Notes under the pieces: model-generated
Seen by the model: the letters and a program-made list of their open reading frames with translations, nothing else
What the model was told of the DNA's origin: nothing
Databases searched by the model: none
Shown: positions 12,934 to 21,136 of the stretch, one piece after another
Numbering within the stretch: position 1 is the stretch's first letter
How the letters are laid out: each line of letters starts with the position of its first letter
Origin: Burkholderiales bacterium
GTDB lineage: Bacteria; Pseudomonadota; Gammaproteobacteria; Burkholderiales; Burkholderiaceae_C
Direction of reading: 5' to 3'
DNA: 48,649 nt
Assembly: GCA_003963005.1 (NCBI GenBank)
Contig: RXJW01000130.1
Coordinates: forward strand, 1 to 48,649
Translations under genes and position numbers: made by a program

Positions 12934-13182
12934 ATGAACATTGCACTTCGCGCTCTCTTCCAGGTTTGCACTTCCTTCCTGTGCGTCGCCTTGATGGCGG
13001 TCGCACTGGCCTCGGCCACGGGTGGCGCAGTGCTGATCTTCTCCGCCTTCTTCTTTGAAGCCGGGTTCGTCGATTGGCAGTGGAACCTCGGCCGCTTTGT
13101 CGCTGGCGCCCTGTTGGTGGCCCTGGCGCTGCCCGGGGCCTTGGCATCCATCTACTTTGGCCGTCGCGCCCAGCGCGCCTGA
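12934..13182 (+). CDS. small membrane protein (82 aa)
   Basis: Two hydrophobic segments, about residues 8-40 (FQVCTSFLCVALMAVALAS and the following GAVLIFSAFFF) and 55-74 (FVAGALLVALALPGALASIY), followed by a basic end (FGRRAQRA). The topology suggests a hairpin in the inner membrane. Function unknown. Confidence 0.55.
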   Translation: MNIALRALFQVCTSFLCVALMAVALASATGGAVLIFSAFFFEAGFVDWQWNLGRFVAGALLVALALPGALASIYFGRRAQRA

Positions 13183-13205
13183 CCTTCCCATCCCCCGAAC
13201 TCAGT

Positions 13206-13565
13206 ATGACCACCGACACCCTGCCCCCGCTGCCGCAGAAGCGCCGCGCGGCCTTCTGCACGAAGTGCGGCACATCGTTCACCCCGGCCACGCGAGACAG
13301 GCACCCGCCATGCGCGTGCGGCTACCTCGCCATCGCTCAGGACTGCGACTACAGCGACGACGAGATGCGCGCCTATGCCCGAGAGGCATTCATCGCCGGC
13401 TACGCAGCGGCAGAGGCCGACGCCAAGGTGTGCCAAGTACCGCCGCCCGGCTGGCGCTGCACGCGCGAGGCTGGGCACGACGGCCCTTGTGCTGCGGTTG
13501 AAGCGCCCGAAGAACTGGAGTTCGTCGCGCGGGGCATGGCCCGGCTTCGCGAGCGCTCCGCCTGA
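13206..13565 (+). CDS. zinc-ribbon-like hypothetical protein (119 aa)
   Basis: FCTKCGTSFTP at about residues 17-27 and PCACGYLA at 34-41 make a probable four-cysteine zinc ribbon. Later residues include a helix (MRAYAREAFIAGYAAAEADA) and PGWRCTREAGHDGPC, a segment seen in many small phage and actinobacterial proteins. Preceded by CCCCGAACTCAGT, a degenerate copy of the cassette leader. Confidence 0.6.
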   Translation: MTTDTLPPLPQKRRAAFCTKCGTSFTPATRDRHPPCACGYLAIAQDCDYSDDEMRAYAREAFIAGYAAAEADAKVCQVPPPGWRCTREAGHDGPCAAVEAPEELEFVARGMARLRERSA

Positions 13566-13587
13566 TTCCGATGTACGGGAAGAACAC

Positions 13588-14274
13588 ATGACCACCACCA
13601 CACCCACCCGAAAGCCCCACCCCATCGCGGACATCATCTGCGCCTGGGCCAATGGTTTCCGCGTCGAGTTCCGCTACCAACATCGCGATCACAACGAAGA
13701 TAGCGAGACCGTCTACCGCTCCGACGAGAAGTGGTATCTGTGCGGCAAGCACTACTCCGCGTTCTCCAGCGTCAACGAGCACCGCATCCACGCGGACGAT
13801 CTGGCAGCGTGGGAGGCGTTCAAGCGCTCCCCATCCCTGACGGTTGGGGATGAGCGTGGCCTTGCCTTGTGGCAACTGATCTACGGCGCCATTGCGCACG
13901 AGCCGCTGCCGCTCAAGGTCGGGCAGATCGAGCGCGCCGCCAAGCGCGTCGAGGACATGCTCAAGCGCCGGGCTGCCGCGCAGGCAGAGCCGGTGGCGGT
14001 GAAAGCGCTGGGCGCTGAGATTGCGCACGAGCATGACGAAGCGCTGGCGGAGCTGGCCGCCAAGGCAGAAGCGCAGTTTCAAGCCGACATACGAGACGCA
14101 GCGCGGTATCGAGTTCTCCGCGACAAGCAATACAGCTTCGGCCCGCGCATCACCGACCCGGCCAATGTATGGCTGACCTACACACCGGAAGGACTGGACC
14201 AGGCATGCGACGAGATGCTCACTTTTGAGGCTGGTTCCAATCCCCCCGCGCAGGGCAAGAAGCAGCAGCCATGA
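13588..14274 (+). CDS. hypothetical accessory protein (228 aa)
   Basis: Starts MTTTTPTRKPHPIADIICAW. The N-terminal 70 residues are rich in His/Tyr/Trp; the middle is a long charged helix (about 110-165). Near the end is DAARYRVLRDKQYSFGPRIT...LDQACDEML, a short unit common at the C-terminus of phage proteins of unknown role. The four-base ATGA overlap couples it to the next gene. Confidence 0.55.
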   Translation: MTTTTPTRKPHPIADIICAWANGFRVEFRYQHRDHNEDSETVYRSDEKWYLCGKHYSAFSSVNEHRIHADDLAAWEAFKRSPSLTVGDERGLALWQLIYGAIAHEPLPLKVGQIERAAKRVEDMLKRRAAAQAEPVAVKALGAEIAHEHDEALAELAAKAEAQFQADIRDAARYRVLRDKQYSFGPRITDPANVWLTYTPEGLDQACDEMLTFEAGSNPPAQGKKQQP

Positions 14275-14441
14275 TCTACCGCGTGATCAGCCTGGCAGCC
14301 CTCGTGCTGATCTGGGCCAAGCTGACCACCTGGATCGGCCGCGTCGTCGACTGCCGACCAATCGATGCGACCGGCGTGCTGCTGCTCGTGGCCATCCTCG
14401 GCAGCGCCTGGCTGCTGGGCTACATGAGCCGGAGGCCATGA
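14271..14441 (+). CDS. 56-aa membrane peptide
   Basis: Reads MIYRVISLAALVLIWAKLTT, a linker with WIGRVVDCRPID, then GVLLLVAILGSAWLLGY and MSRRP. Two hydrophobic helices and a basic end. It overlaps the previous gene and the next gene by four bases each (ATGA), which supports its being translated. Role unknown; a holin-like function is possible but it is far from the endolysin. Confidence 0.55.
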   Translation: MIYRVISLAALVLIWAKLTTWIGRVVDCRPIDATGVLLLVAILGSAWLLGYMSRRP

Positions 14442-14527
14442 TGCACTACCTGCTCGGCGTGCTCGCCATCCTGCTGATCCTCGGCACCATCCTGCGGCTG
14501 ATCGTCGCGCTGATCACCGGCGCCTAG
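14438..14527 (+). CDS. 29-aa single-TM peptide
   Basis: MMHYLLGVLAILLILGTILR followed by LIVALITGA, almost entirely one hydrophobic helix. GGAGG overlaps the end of the upstream gene, six bases before its ATG is reached in GGAGGCCATGATG. Last gene before the late-promoter region. Too short for a family assignment. Confidence 0.5.
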   Translation: MMHYLLGVLAILLILGTILRLIVALITGA

Positions 14528-14528
14528 A

Positions 14529-14570
14529 TCAGCCACCACCTGCGCACCGCCGCTGACGCTGTCCTAGAGT
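14529..14570 (+). promoter_or_regulatory. late promoter-like module 1 (TCAGCCACCAC-N25-TAGAGT)
   Basis: TCAGCCACCAC (14529-14539) is followed after exactly 25 bases by TAGAGT (14565-14570). The same 11-mer and spacing occur at 21020 and 29625. No TTGACA-like -35 is present, so an activator binding the 11-mer would be expected. It precedes the terminase genes, and a terminator lies about 30 bases further on. Confidence 0.5.
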
Positions 14571-14598
14571 TTGCGCGGGCAATTGCGCCCACGAACAC

Positions 14599-14624
14599 GG
14601 CCACCTTCGGGTGGCCTTTGTTTT
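14599..14624 (+). terminator. intrinsic terminator before the terminase genes
   Basis: GGCCACC, TTCG tetraloop and GGTGGCC (14599-14616) followed by TTTGTTTT. Almost identical in stem and loop to the terminator at 21104. It ends the small-gene cassette or, if the preceding module is a promoter, stops it unless antiterminated. Confidence 0.8.
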
Positions 14625-14681
14625 GCGTGCCGGTCGGTGGTGAAGCGTCTTGTCTCCCGTGGATCCACCGACCTGGCACGC
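14625..14681. repeat. long inverted repeat upstream of terS
   Basis: GCGTGCCGGTCGGTGG (14625-14640) is complementary to CCACCGACCTGGCACGC (14665-14681) except for one extra base, with a 24-base loop. It lies between the terminator and terS with no gene inside. It could be an RNA hairpin controlling terS or part of a packaging (pac/cos) site, which commonly lies near the small-subunit gene. Confidence 0.5.
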
Positions 14682-14705
14682 ATTCACTCGAGACAGCACG
14701 AAGCC

Positions 14706-15344
14706 ATGCAGATGCCCAGCTGGGCCCGACGGATGCCGGGCCAGACCCCGACACCGAAGCCCAAGCAGCAGGCCAAGCCCGCGGCCCCGACGATTCGGGA
14801 CGACGCGTGGTGGGTCGAGCGCATGAAGGCCTGGCGCGAGAAGTACCCCGAGATCCCCATGCCCAAGGGCAAGCTCGCGTTCTGGCTGGCGCTCGACGTC
14901 GACCAGCGGCCCAACGACGGCGAGCCTACGACACCCACGAATCTGGACACCATTCTGGACAGGTTCGTCGAGGGCGAGTCGATGATCAAGCTCGCCGAGT
15001 ACGTCACCGAGCTGCTGGGCTTTCGCGTCAGCCACGCGCATCTGCGGTCCACCATCACGGCCACCGTCGACGGCGTGCGCAAGTACAACCTGGCAAGGCA
15101 GCACGTCGCGCACCGCCTGACGGAGGAGGCCCTGACGCATGCCGAGGACGCGCTGCGCAACGGCGACTTCCGCGCCGCCATCGACGCGAAGACCAAGCTG
15201 GCGGCCAAGCTCAACCCGGCCGAGTACGGCGACAAGTCGCAGCTCGAGATCGGCGGCATCCGCGGTGGCGCGCCCATCGAGTCCAACGTCACGCAGACGC
15301 CGGCCGAGGCCTACAAGGCGGCCATCGCTGGGGGTGCGGTTTGA
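14706..15344 (+). CDS. terS: terminase small subunit
   Basis: A 212-residue protein. After a Pro/Lys-rich start, it contains FVEGESMIKLAEYVTELLGF (an HTH-like segment for DNA recognition) and a helical C-terminal half with LTHAEDALRNGDFRAAIDAK and KLNPAEYGDK, typical of small terminase subunits. It recognises phage DNA for packaging and feeds it to the large subunit. It is directly followed by, and overlaps, the TerL gene. The start is uncertain: ATG at 14706 or 14712, neither with a strong ribosome-binding site. Confidence 0.8.
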   Translation: MQMPSWARRMPGQTPTPKPKQQAKPAAPTIRDDAWWVERMKAWREKYPEIPMPKGKLAFWLALDVDQRPNDGEPTTPTNLDTILDRFVEGESMIKLAEYVTELLGFRVSHAHLRSTITATVDGVRKYNLARQHVAHRLTEEALTHAEDALRNGDFRAAIDAKTKLAAKLNPAEYGDKSQLEIGGIRGGAPIESNVTQTPAEAYKAAIAGGAV

Positions 15345-16882
15345 AGCTCGACGAGATCCCCGAGCAGTGGGCGTGGTTCAACCACCGCGAGCCCGACTAC
15401 GACCGGGCCTGGCGCCAGCGCACGGCCATCCTGCGGCGCATCCGCACGGGCGCCGTCGACGTCGAGGCGCTGAAGGCCTTCTACAAGGACAACCCCGTCG
15501 CGTTCATCTGCGACTGGGGCTGCACGTTCGACCCGCGGAACATCGAGCGCGATCTGCCGGCGGTCATCCCGTTCGTGCTGTTCAAGCGCCAGGCCGAGTG
15601 CGTCGCGTGGATCGTCGAGCGCTGGCGCGCCCGTGAGCACGGCCTCATCGAGAAGAGCCGCGACATGGGCATCTCGTGGGTCTGCGTCGGCTTGGCCGCG
15701 TGGTTCTGGATCTTCTACGACGGCATGGTGGCCGGCTTCGGCTCGCGCACCGAGGACTACGTCGACAAGCTCGACGACCCGAAGTCGCTGTTCTGGAAGC
15801 TGCGGCAGTTCATCAACCTGCTACCCGTCGAGTTCAAGCCGGCCGGCTACAGCGAGACCGTGCACGCGCCGTTCATGAAGGTCGTGAACCCCGAGAGCAG
15901 CTCGGTGGTCGTCGGCGAGGCGGGCAAGAACATCGGCCGCGGCGCTCGTGCCGGCATTTACTTCGTCGATGAGGCGGCGTTCCTCGAGCAGGCCGCCAGT
16001 GTGGACGCCGCGCTGTCGCAGTCCACGAACTGCCAGATCCACCTGTCCACCGTCAACGGCCCAGGCAACCCGTTCTACCAGAAGCGCCACGGCGGCCGCT
16101 GGCCGGTGTTCGTCTTCGACTGGCGCGACGACCCGCGCAAAGACCAGGCCTGGTACGAAGACCAGAAGAACAAGCTCGAGCCCGAGGTGGTCGCGCAGGA
16201 GATCGACCGCGACTACTCGGCGTCGGTCACCGACAGCTACATCGCCGGCAAGATCGTCACGGCCGCCCAGGCCCGCGGCCCGGCCGACGTGTTCCCCATC
16301 GGCCCGCTCATGGTGGGCATCGACGTGGCGCGCTTCGGCAACGACAAGAGCGTCTTCACCGCGCGCCAGGGCAAGCTCTGCTACCCGCAGGTGGAGAGCG
16401 GCAAGGCCGACATCGTCGACACGGCAGGCCGCGCGCTGGACTGGCTGCGCACGCTGCCGGAGATCCCCGCGCAGATCGCCGTCGACACCATCGGCCTGGG
16501 CGCTGGCGTGGCCGACATGCTGAGGCGCAACGAGACCTACGGCCACCTGGTGGTCGACGTGAACTCCAGCCTGCAGCTCGACGACGGCCACAACTACAAC
16601 CTGCGGGCTCGGATGTGGCGCGAGATGAAGGAGTGGCTCAAGGGTGCTGTCAGCATCCCCAAGACGCCCGAGCTCACCACCGACCTGTCGGCGCTGCGCT
16701 ACTCGTACAAGGGCCAGCTGCTGCTCATCGAGAGCAAGCAGGAGGCCAAGAAGCGCGGAATCAAGTCGCCCGACCGCGCAGACAGCCTGGCGCTCACCTT
16801 CGCCTACCCGGCCGAGCAGCGCAAGGAGAAACCCCCGGCGTCCGAAGCCTGGGTGCCGCAGGACGACCTCACCTTCTACTGA
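15341..16882 (+). CDS. terL: terminase large subunit
   Basis: A 513-residue protein with a TTG start overlapping the terS stop by four bases. Motor: Walker-A-like EKSRDMGISW near residue 105 and Walker B IYFVDEAAF near 207. Nuclease: GIDVARFGNDKS near 326, VDTIGLGAGVAD near 383 and SPDRADSLALTF near 477 supply the acidic residues of an RNase-H-like fold. It pumps and cuts genomic DNA at the portal. The length is normal for the family. Confidence 0.93.
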   Translation: MKLDEIPEQWAWFNHREPDYDRAWRQRTAILRRIRTGAVDVEALKAFYKDNPVAFICDWGCTFDPRNIERDLPAVIPFVLFKRQAECVAWIVERWRAREHGLIEKSRDMGISWVCVGLAAWFWIFYDGMVAGFGSRTEDYVDKLDDPKSLFWKLRQFINLLPVEFKPAGYSETVHAPFMKVVNPESSSVVVGEAGKNIGRGARAGIYFVDEAAFLEQAASVDAALSQSTNCQIHLSTVNGPGNPFYQKRHGGRWPVFVFDWRDDPRKDQAWYEDQKNKLEPEVVAQEIDRDYSASVTDSYIAGKIVTAAQARGPADVFPIGPLMVGIDVARFGNDKSVFTARQGKLCYPQVESGKADIVDTAGRALDWLRTLPEIPAQIAVDTIGLGAGVADMLRRNETYGHLVVDVNSSLQLDDGHNYNLRARMWREMKEWLKGAVSIPKTPELTTDLSALRYSYKGQLLLIESKQEAKKRGIKSPDRADSLALTFAYPAEQRKEKPPASEAWVPQDDLTFY

Positions 16883-16888
16883 CCGGAG

Positions 16889-16900
16889 TATCACAATGCT
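16889..16900 (+). promoter_or_regulatory. dispersed element at a start codon (GGAGTATCACAATGCT)
   Basis: Shine-Dalgarno GGAG, element TATCACA and ATG are contiguous, six bases after the TerL stop. The same composite occurs at 940 and 1255 (leftward) and at 42694. Confidence 0.55.
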
Positions 16901-17246
16901 GAAGCAAGCCGCTCGTCTCGTCTCAGGCATCGCTGATGTCGTCGTCCGCGTCACGCGGTTGCGGCGCGACTGGGTGCTGCACGCCATGGCTGGCATCCCT
17001 GTCGCGCTGTACGGCGCAGGCCTGGGCATGCTGGCCATCAAGGCCGAGCTCAACATGGTCGCGGTCTGCGCGTTCATCGCCGGCCTGACCTTCGCCATCA
17101 CCAAGGAAGCTGCCGACCACCTGTGCAACCTGGATGCCATCGCCAGAGGCGAGCGGCCGGTGCACGGGGTCGAGCTCATGGACGCCGTCTTCAGCCTCCT
17201 GGCTTCCGGTCTCCTCGCCCTGGCCCTGCAGCTCCGCTGGGTCTGA
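16896..17246 (+). CDS. membrane protein, three predicted TM helices (116 aa)
   Basis: Hydrophobic stretches at about 28-48 (HAMAGIPVALYGAGLGMLAI), 53-68 (MVAVCAFIAGLTFAIT) and 96-114 (VFSLLASGLLALALQL). Between the last two is KEAADHLCNLDAIARGERPVHG, a pattern I associate with phage membrane proteins located near tail-fibre genes. The start codon is inside the dispersed element. Possible holin or envelope protein; not recognised. Confidence 0.6.
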   Translation: MLKQAARLVSGIADVVVRVTRLRRDWVLHAMAGIPVALYGAGLGMLAIKAELNMVAVCAFIAGLTFAITKEAADHLCNLDAIARGERPVHGVELMDAVFSLLASGLLALALQLRWV

Positions 17247-17269
17247 ACATAACCACCAGAAAGACAGTT

Positions 17270-18751
17270 ATGCGTCAACCTACCAACGTCGTCAACAACG
17301 CCCCCGACTTCATGATGGGGTGGGACAACGGGCAGCCTGTGCTCGTGCGGCCGAGCGAAGTCCTCAAAGAGGGTCTTGGCAGCGACACTGCCGCCATCAA
17401 AGCGTTGTCAGCGGGGTCATGGATTCGGGGGGCAAAGGCTCCTCAGCCGTCTTTCGGCGGAGACGCGATCTCCCTGTCGCAGATCTCCATCGTTGCCGGC
17501 GCCCCGACGGTGACCGTAACGACCGGTCCGAACGGCATGCCGGCGCTGAAGATCGTCACCGGCGTGGGCGCACCATGCGACATCGCGATCCCCGGCATGG
17601 TGGACAGCTATTTCCATGGCGACGCATTTATCTGCGCGCACGGCGACCGCTCGACCGGGCTGGACTACTTCACCTTCTACGTGTCGCAGAACGATGCGAC
17701 ATACACCAACGGCGCAAGCGGGTTCGTGCAGTACGGGCTTACCAATCCGACGAGCAACAGCTTTGAGCAGCAGGGCGCCAACACGTACCACTTCCGCAGG
17801 GCGGCGCTCACCCCCATCGGTGCTCCAACGTACCCGATGCAGATCGGTCAATGCAAATTCAGGGTGCAGCCGTTGGCGGGGCAAACCTGCACCGTCTTCA
17901 TCTACGCGGTCGGGATCGCCCCTGTAGCACGCAAGTCTCGCATCTGCGTGGTGTGGGACGACGGCTACGACTCCGCGTTCCGGCTTGGCGTCGACAGCTT
18001 CGGCAGCCGCGGAATCAAGCAAACCATGGCTGTGATTGGTAGCGTTCAAGGGGCAGGGAATGGCTACTCAACGCTTGCACAGTTGCGCGCCTTTGTGGAT
18101 AGCGGCAACGCGTTGGTGGCGCACGGGCCGTGGCCGTCGGATGCCACCTCCCAAGGCAGCAACATCGTCGACCTCTACGCCGCCACCGGCGACCCCGTGT
18201 CGAATGCTGTGGCCGACGCGCGGGCGGCGCGCCAGTGGATCAACGATCAGGGCCTCAGCGTGCCAGGCTTCGAAAAGTGCTACGTCTGGCCGCAGGGGAA
18301 GTTCCAGGCCTTCAGCGGAGACCTCCGCTACCTCAACGCGATGAGGGATGCGGGCTTCACGACGTGCCGAAACGTCGGCAACGTGGTCGGCTCGGCTCAA
18401 CCTGCTAGCTACAACTTCGACGCCACATCGAAGTACGGACACATGGCACTCCCGATCATTGGCCACACCTGGGCCGGGACGACTGCCAACGAGGCGACGA
18501 ACATCACCAACATCACAAATGCAATCGCGGCGATGGCGACCAACCGCACGGATGCATTCCTGATGCTGCATCGAGTTGTCAGGACCGGCACGAGCGACGG
18601 CGCGATGGGTGCGGCAGGTGGCATCTCGATCCGCCAAGGTGACCTCGAGACCATCGCGGCCGCGATCAAGACCCAGATCGACAACGGCACGATGGACGCA
18701 GTCACTATGCCGGAGCTCGCACTGAGCAACGGGTGGTGGCAGCAGTTCTGA
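17270..18751 (+). CDS. virion polysaccharide deacetylase (NodB-like), likely receptor-degrading
   Basis: A 493-residue protein. Residues about 70-215 are a beta-rich binding region. The NodB-like half begins RICVVWDDGYDSAF near 225 (the DDG metal/catalytic motif), then LVAHGPWP near 283 and MLHRVV near 430. The enzyme family removes acetyl groups from polysaccharides or peptidoglycan. In a phage structural block it may act as a tailspike-like enzyme removing O-acetyl groups from a surface polysaccharide. It interrupts the usual TerL-portal order and its sequence looks less GC-rich than its neighbours, suggesting a separate origin. Confidence 0.7.
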   Translation: MRQPTNVVNNAPDFMMGWDNGQPVLVRPSEVLKEGLGSDTAAIKALSAGSWIRGAKAPQPSFGGDAISLSQISIVAGAPTVTVTTGPNGMPALKIVTGVGAPCDIAIPGMVDSYFHGDAFICAHGDRSTGLDYFTFYVSQNDATYTNGASGFVQYGLTNPTSNSFEQQGANTYHFRRAALTPIGAPTYPMQIGQCKFRVQPLAGQTCTVFIYAVGIAPVARKSRICVVWDDGYDSAFRLGVDSFGSRGIKQTMAVIGSVQGAGNGYSTLAQLRAFVDSGNALVAHGPWPSDATSQGSNIVDLYAATGDPVSNAVADARAARQWINDQGLSVPGFEKCYVWPQGKFQAFSGDLRYLNAMRDAGFTTCRNVGNVVGSAQPASYNFDATSKYGHMALPIIGHTWAGTTANEATNITNITNAIAAMATNRTDAFLMLHRVVRTGTSDGAMGAAGGISIRQGDLETIAAAIKTQIDNGTMDAVTMPELALSNGWWQQF

Positions 18752-18792
18752 TGCAGCTCGACCTGACGAGCCGCAGAAATAGACGCCGAAAG

Positions 18793-18806
18793 TATCACAA
18801 TGCTTA
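18793..18806 (+). promoter_or_regulatory. dispersed element at portal start (TATCACAATGCTTA)
   Basis: Exact TATCACAATGCTTA overlaps the ATG of the portal gene (18800). Only a poor Shine-Dalgarno (GAAAG) precedes it. Confidence 0.55.
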
Positions 18807-21019
18807 ATCAAGCCGAAGCCTACAACCAGGCCCGCGAGCCCGGGCAGGACGAGGGGACCGCGGCGCGTCAGATCGACGAGCTGGTCAAGCGGGTGCACGC
18901 CAGCATGGTGGGCCTGCGCGACCAGTGGGTCCGCTACCGCTCGCAGTCCGGCGTCGAGAGCCGCTGGCGCAAGTCGAAGATCCTCTACGACGGCAGCCAG
19001 GCGAAGGCTGAGCTGGCATTCGTGGAGTCGCTGAAGACCGGCCCGGCGCGCCGCCTGCCACCGCAGCAGCGCAGCCGCCTGGTCGTCAACATCGTGCGCC
19101 CCAAGGTCGAGCAGGCCGTCGCCCGCACCTGCGAGATCCTGCTGCCCACCGACGGCAAGAACTGGGGCATCCGCGCGACGCCGGTGCCCGAGGACATCAG
19201 CCGCATGATCAGCGACATGCGGCCGACGGTCATCCCGGGCACCAACACGCCGACGGGCCTGACGGCACACCAGGAGGCCAGCGCCTACCTGGCGGCCGTG
19301 GAGGAAGCGCGCGAGGGCATGGAGAAGGCCATCGATGACGACCTCCAGGAGGGCGCCTACAACGCCGAGCAGCGCAAGGTCATCGAGGACGGCTACCGGC
19401 TCGGCACCGGCGTGCTGTTCGGCCCGATGCCGAGCGCCCAGTACTCGAGCCGCTGGAGCTACCAGCCCGGCTTCGGCATGCGCAAGATGCAGTCGAAGAA
19501 GATCGTGCCGCGCAGCTACCGCTACGACCCCTGGGACGTGTGGTTCGACCCGGCGTGCGGCAACGACCACCAGCGCGGGCAGGGCGTCTGGCTGCTCAAG
19601 CGCGCCACCCGCAAGGAGCTGCGCGACCTGGCCGAGGCGCCTGGCTTCTCGGCCGAGCGCATCAGCCGCATCCTGCAGACCAAGCCGACGCGCGTCACCG
19701 TCGTCGAGGGCCGCGTCACGCGCACCGGCTGCGCCGAGGACACCTACGAGCTGTGGACGTACTACGGCGCCATCGAGCCCGACCAGATGACGCTGTGCAG
19801 CTGGGGCACCAACGGCGACCCGCTGACCGACGTCGACTATGGCGTCATCGTGATGTGCCAAGACCAGATCATCGGCGCCATGCCGTACTGGCTGGACGAG
19901 AAGGTGCTGCCGTGCGACGTGTGGTGCTACCGCAAGTCCGACGAGAGCCCCTACGGCCACAGCCTGCCAGAGGATCTCGAGCACCAGCAGGCGGCCGTGA
20001 TCGCCGCCTGGCGCCAGGTCATGGACAACGGGCGCAACGCGAGCGGCGGGCAGGTTGTGATCGGCGATGGCATCGAGCCCACCGACGGCAGCATGACCAT
20101 CACGCCCAACAAGGCCTGGCGCGCGAAGGAGGGCATCGACGTCACGAAAGCCTTCGCGGTCTTCAACTTCAACTCCCACCTCCAGGAGCTGCTGGCCATC
20201 GCCGACGCCGCGATGAAGTTCGCCGACCAGGAGGTCAGCATGCCGCAGCTGCTCAGCGGCGACCAGGGCAAGGCGCCGCCGGAGACGCTCGGCGGCATGG
20301 TCATGCTGTTCAGCAACGCCACGGCCGTGCTGCGCTACCGGGCCAAGATGTACGACGACAACATCACGTCGCCGCACATCGGCCGCTACTTCGACTGGCA
20401 CATGCAGTACAACCCCGACGAGTCCATCAAGGGGGACATGGAGATCATCGCCATCGGCTCGACGGCACTGCTGGAGCGCGACATCGCCAACCAGGGCGCG
20501 CTGAACATGATCAACGTGACGAGCAACCCGCGCTTCGAGAAGTACATCGACCCGAAGAAGGAGCTCAAGGTCACGCTCAAGGCCATGCGCCAGAAGCCCG
20601 AGGACATCATGTTCACGGACGAGGAGATCGCAGCCAACGAGGAAGCGGCGAAGAACTCCCCGCCGCCGCAGGATCCGCAGGCGATGCGTGCCCAGGCCGT
20701 CGTGCAAGCCAAGCAAATGGAGCTCGATGACCGCGACAAGCAGCGGCAGTTCGACGCGCAGCGCGCGGCCGAGGAGGCTGCACTCAAGCGCGAGGCGCTG
20801 GCCTACAACCGCGAGCGTGAGCAGGGCGAGTACGAGATCGCGATGACCGACATGTCGCTGACCCGTGACACGACGATCCTCAAGCTCGACCAGACCGAGC
20901 GCCTGGCGGCCGAAGCCAACGCGGCCAAGGAGCGCATGCAGGCGCTGGACATCGACAACGACCGCCAGCTCTTCAACGCCGAGGCGGCGCTGCGCACCAG
21001 TACCGGAGCTGGCATCTGA
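18800..21019 (+). CDS. portal (head-tail connector) protein
   Basis: A 739-residue protein at the position and of the size of podovirus portals. Typical elements: a helical start (IDELVKRVHASMVGLRDQW), RLVVNIVRPKVEQAVAR near 98, YDPWDVWFDPACGND near 243 and SPYGHSLPEDLEHQQAAVIA near 385. The last 120 residues are a Gln/Glu/Ala-rich coiled coil (KQRQFDAQRAAEEAALKREA). It forms the ring through which DNA enters the head and to which the tail binds. Confidence 0.85.
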   Translation: MLNQAEAYNQAREPGQDEGTAARQIDELVKRVHASMVGLRDQWVRYRSQSGVESRWRKSKILYDGSQAKAELAFVESLKTGPARRLPPQQRSRLVVNIVRPKVEQAVARTCEILLPTDGKNWGIRATPVPEDISRMISDMRPTVIPGTNTPTGLTAHQEASAYLAAVEEAREGMEKAIDDDLQEGAYNAEQRKVIEDGYRLGTGVLFGPMPSAQYSSRWSYQPGFGMRKMQSKKIVPRSYRYDPWDVWFDPACGNDHQRGQGVWLLKRATRKELRDLAEAPGFSAERISRILQTKPTRVTVVEGRVTRTGCAEDTYELWTYYGAIEPDQMTLCSWGTNGDPLTDVDYGVIVMCQDQIIGAMPYWLDEKVLPCDVWCYRKSDESPYGHSLPEDLEHQQAAVIAAWRQVMDNGRNASGGQVVIGDGIEPTDGSMTITPNKAWRAKEGIDVTKAFAVFNFNSHLQELLAIADAAMKFADQEVSMPQLLSGDQGKAPPETLGGMVMLFSNATAVLRYRAKMYDDNITSPHIGRYFDWHMQYNPDESIKGDMEIIAIGSTALLERDIANQGALNMINVTSNPRFEKYIDPKKELKVTLKAMRQKPEDIMFTDEEIAANEEAAKNSPPPQDPQAMRAQAVVQAKQMELDDRDKQRQFDAQRAAEEAALKREALAYNREREQGEYEIAMTDMSLTRDTTILKLDQTERLAAEANAAKERMQALDIDNDRQLFNAEAALRTSTGAGI

Positions 21020-21061
21020 TCAGCCACCACTCTGCGCACGGCTAGTAGCCGTGGATACATT
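21020..21061 (+). promoter_or_regulatory. late promoter-like module 2 (TCAGCCACCAC-N25-TACATT)
   Basis: TCAGCCACCAC (21020-21030), 25 bases, then TACATT (21056-21061). Inside the spacer is a perfect dyad CACGGCTA-G-TAGCCGTG. It starts on the stop codon of the portal gene and is followed 43 bases later by a terminator. It precedes the scaffold/capsid genes. Confidence 0.5.
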
Positions 21062-21103
21062 GAGCCCCGGGTCATTGCGACCGCCGCATACCAGCAAACG
21101 AAA

Positions 21104-21130
21104 GGCCACCTCCGGGTGGCCTTTTTCTTT
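21104..21130 (+). terminator. intrinsic terminator after portal
   Basis: GGCCACC, TCCG loop and GGTGGCC (21104-21121) followed by TTTTTCTTT. The stem is identical to that at 14599. The next start codon (21137) lies directly after the T-run. Confidence 0.8.
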
Positions 21131-21136
21131 GGCCAA

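Noticed and set aside
18068..20716. Very long reverse-strand frame (882 codons), with similar long reverse frames at 34871-38836 and 4924-6813
   Set aside because: They lie opposite well-supported genes (deacetylase/portal, giant protein, primase), have Arg/Ala/His-biased composition and no ribosome-binding sites; these are typical shadow frames of GC-rich DNA.
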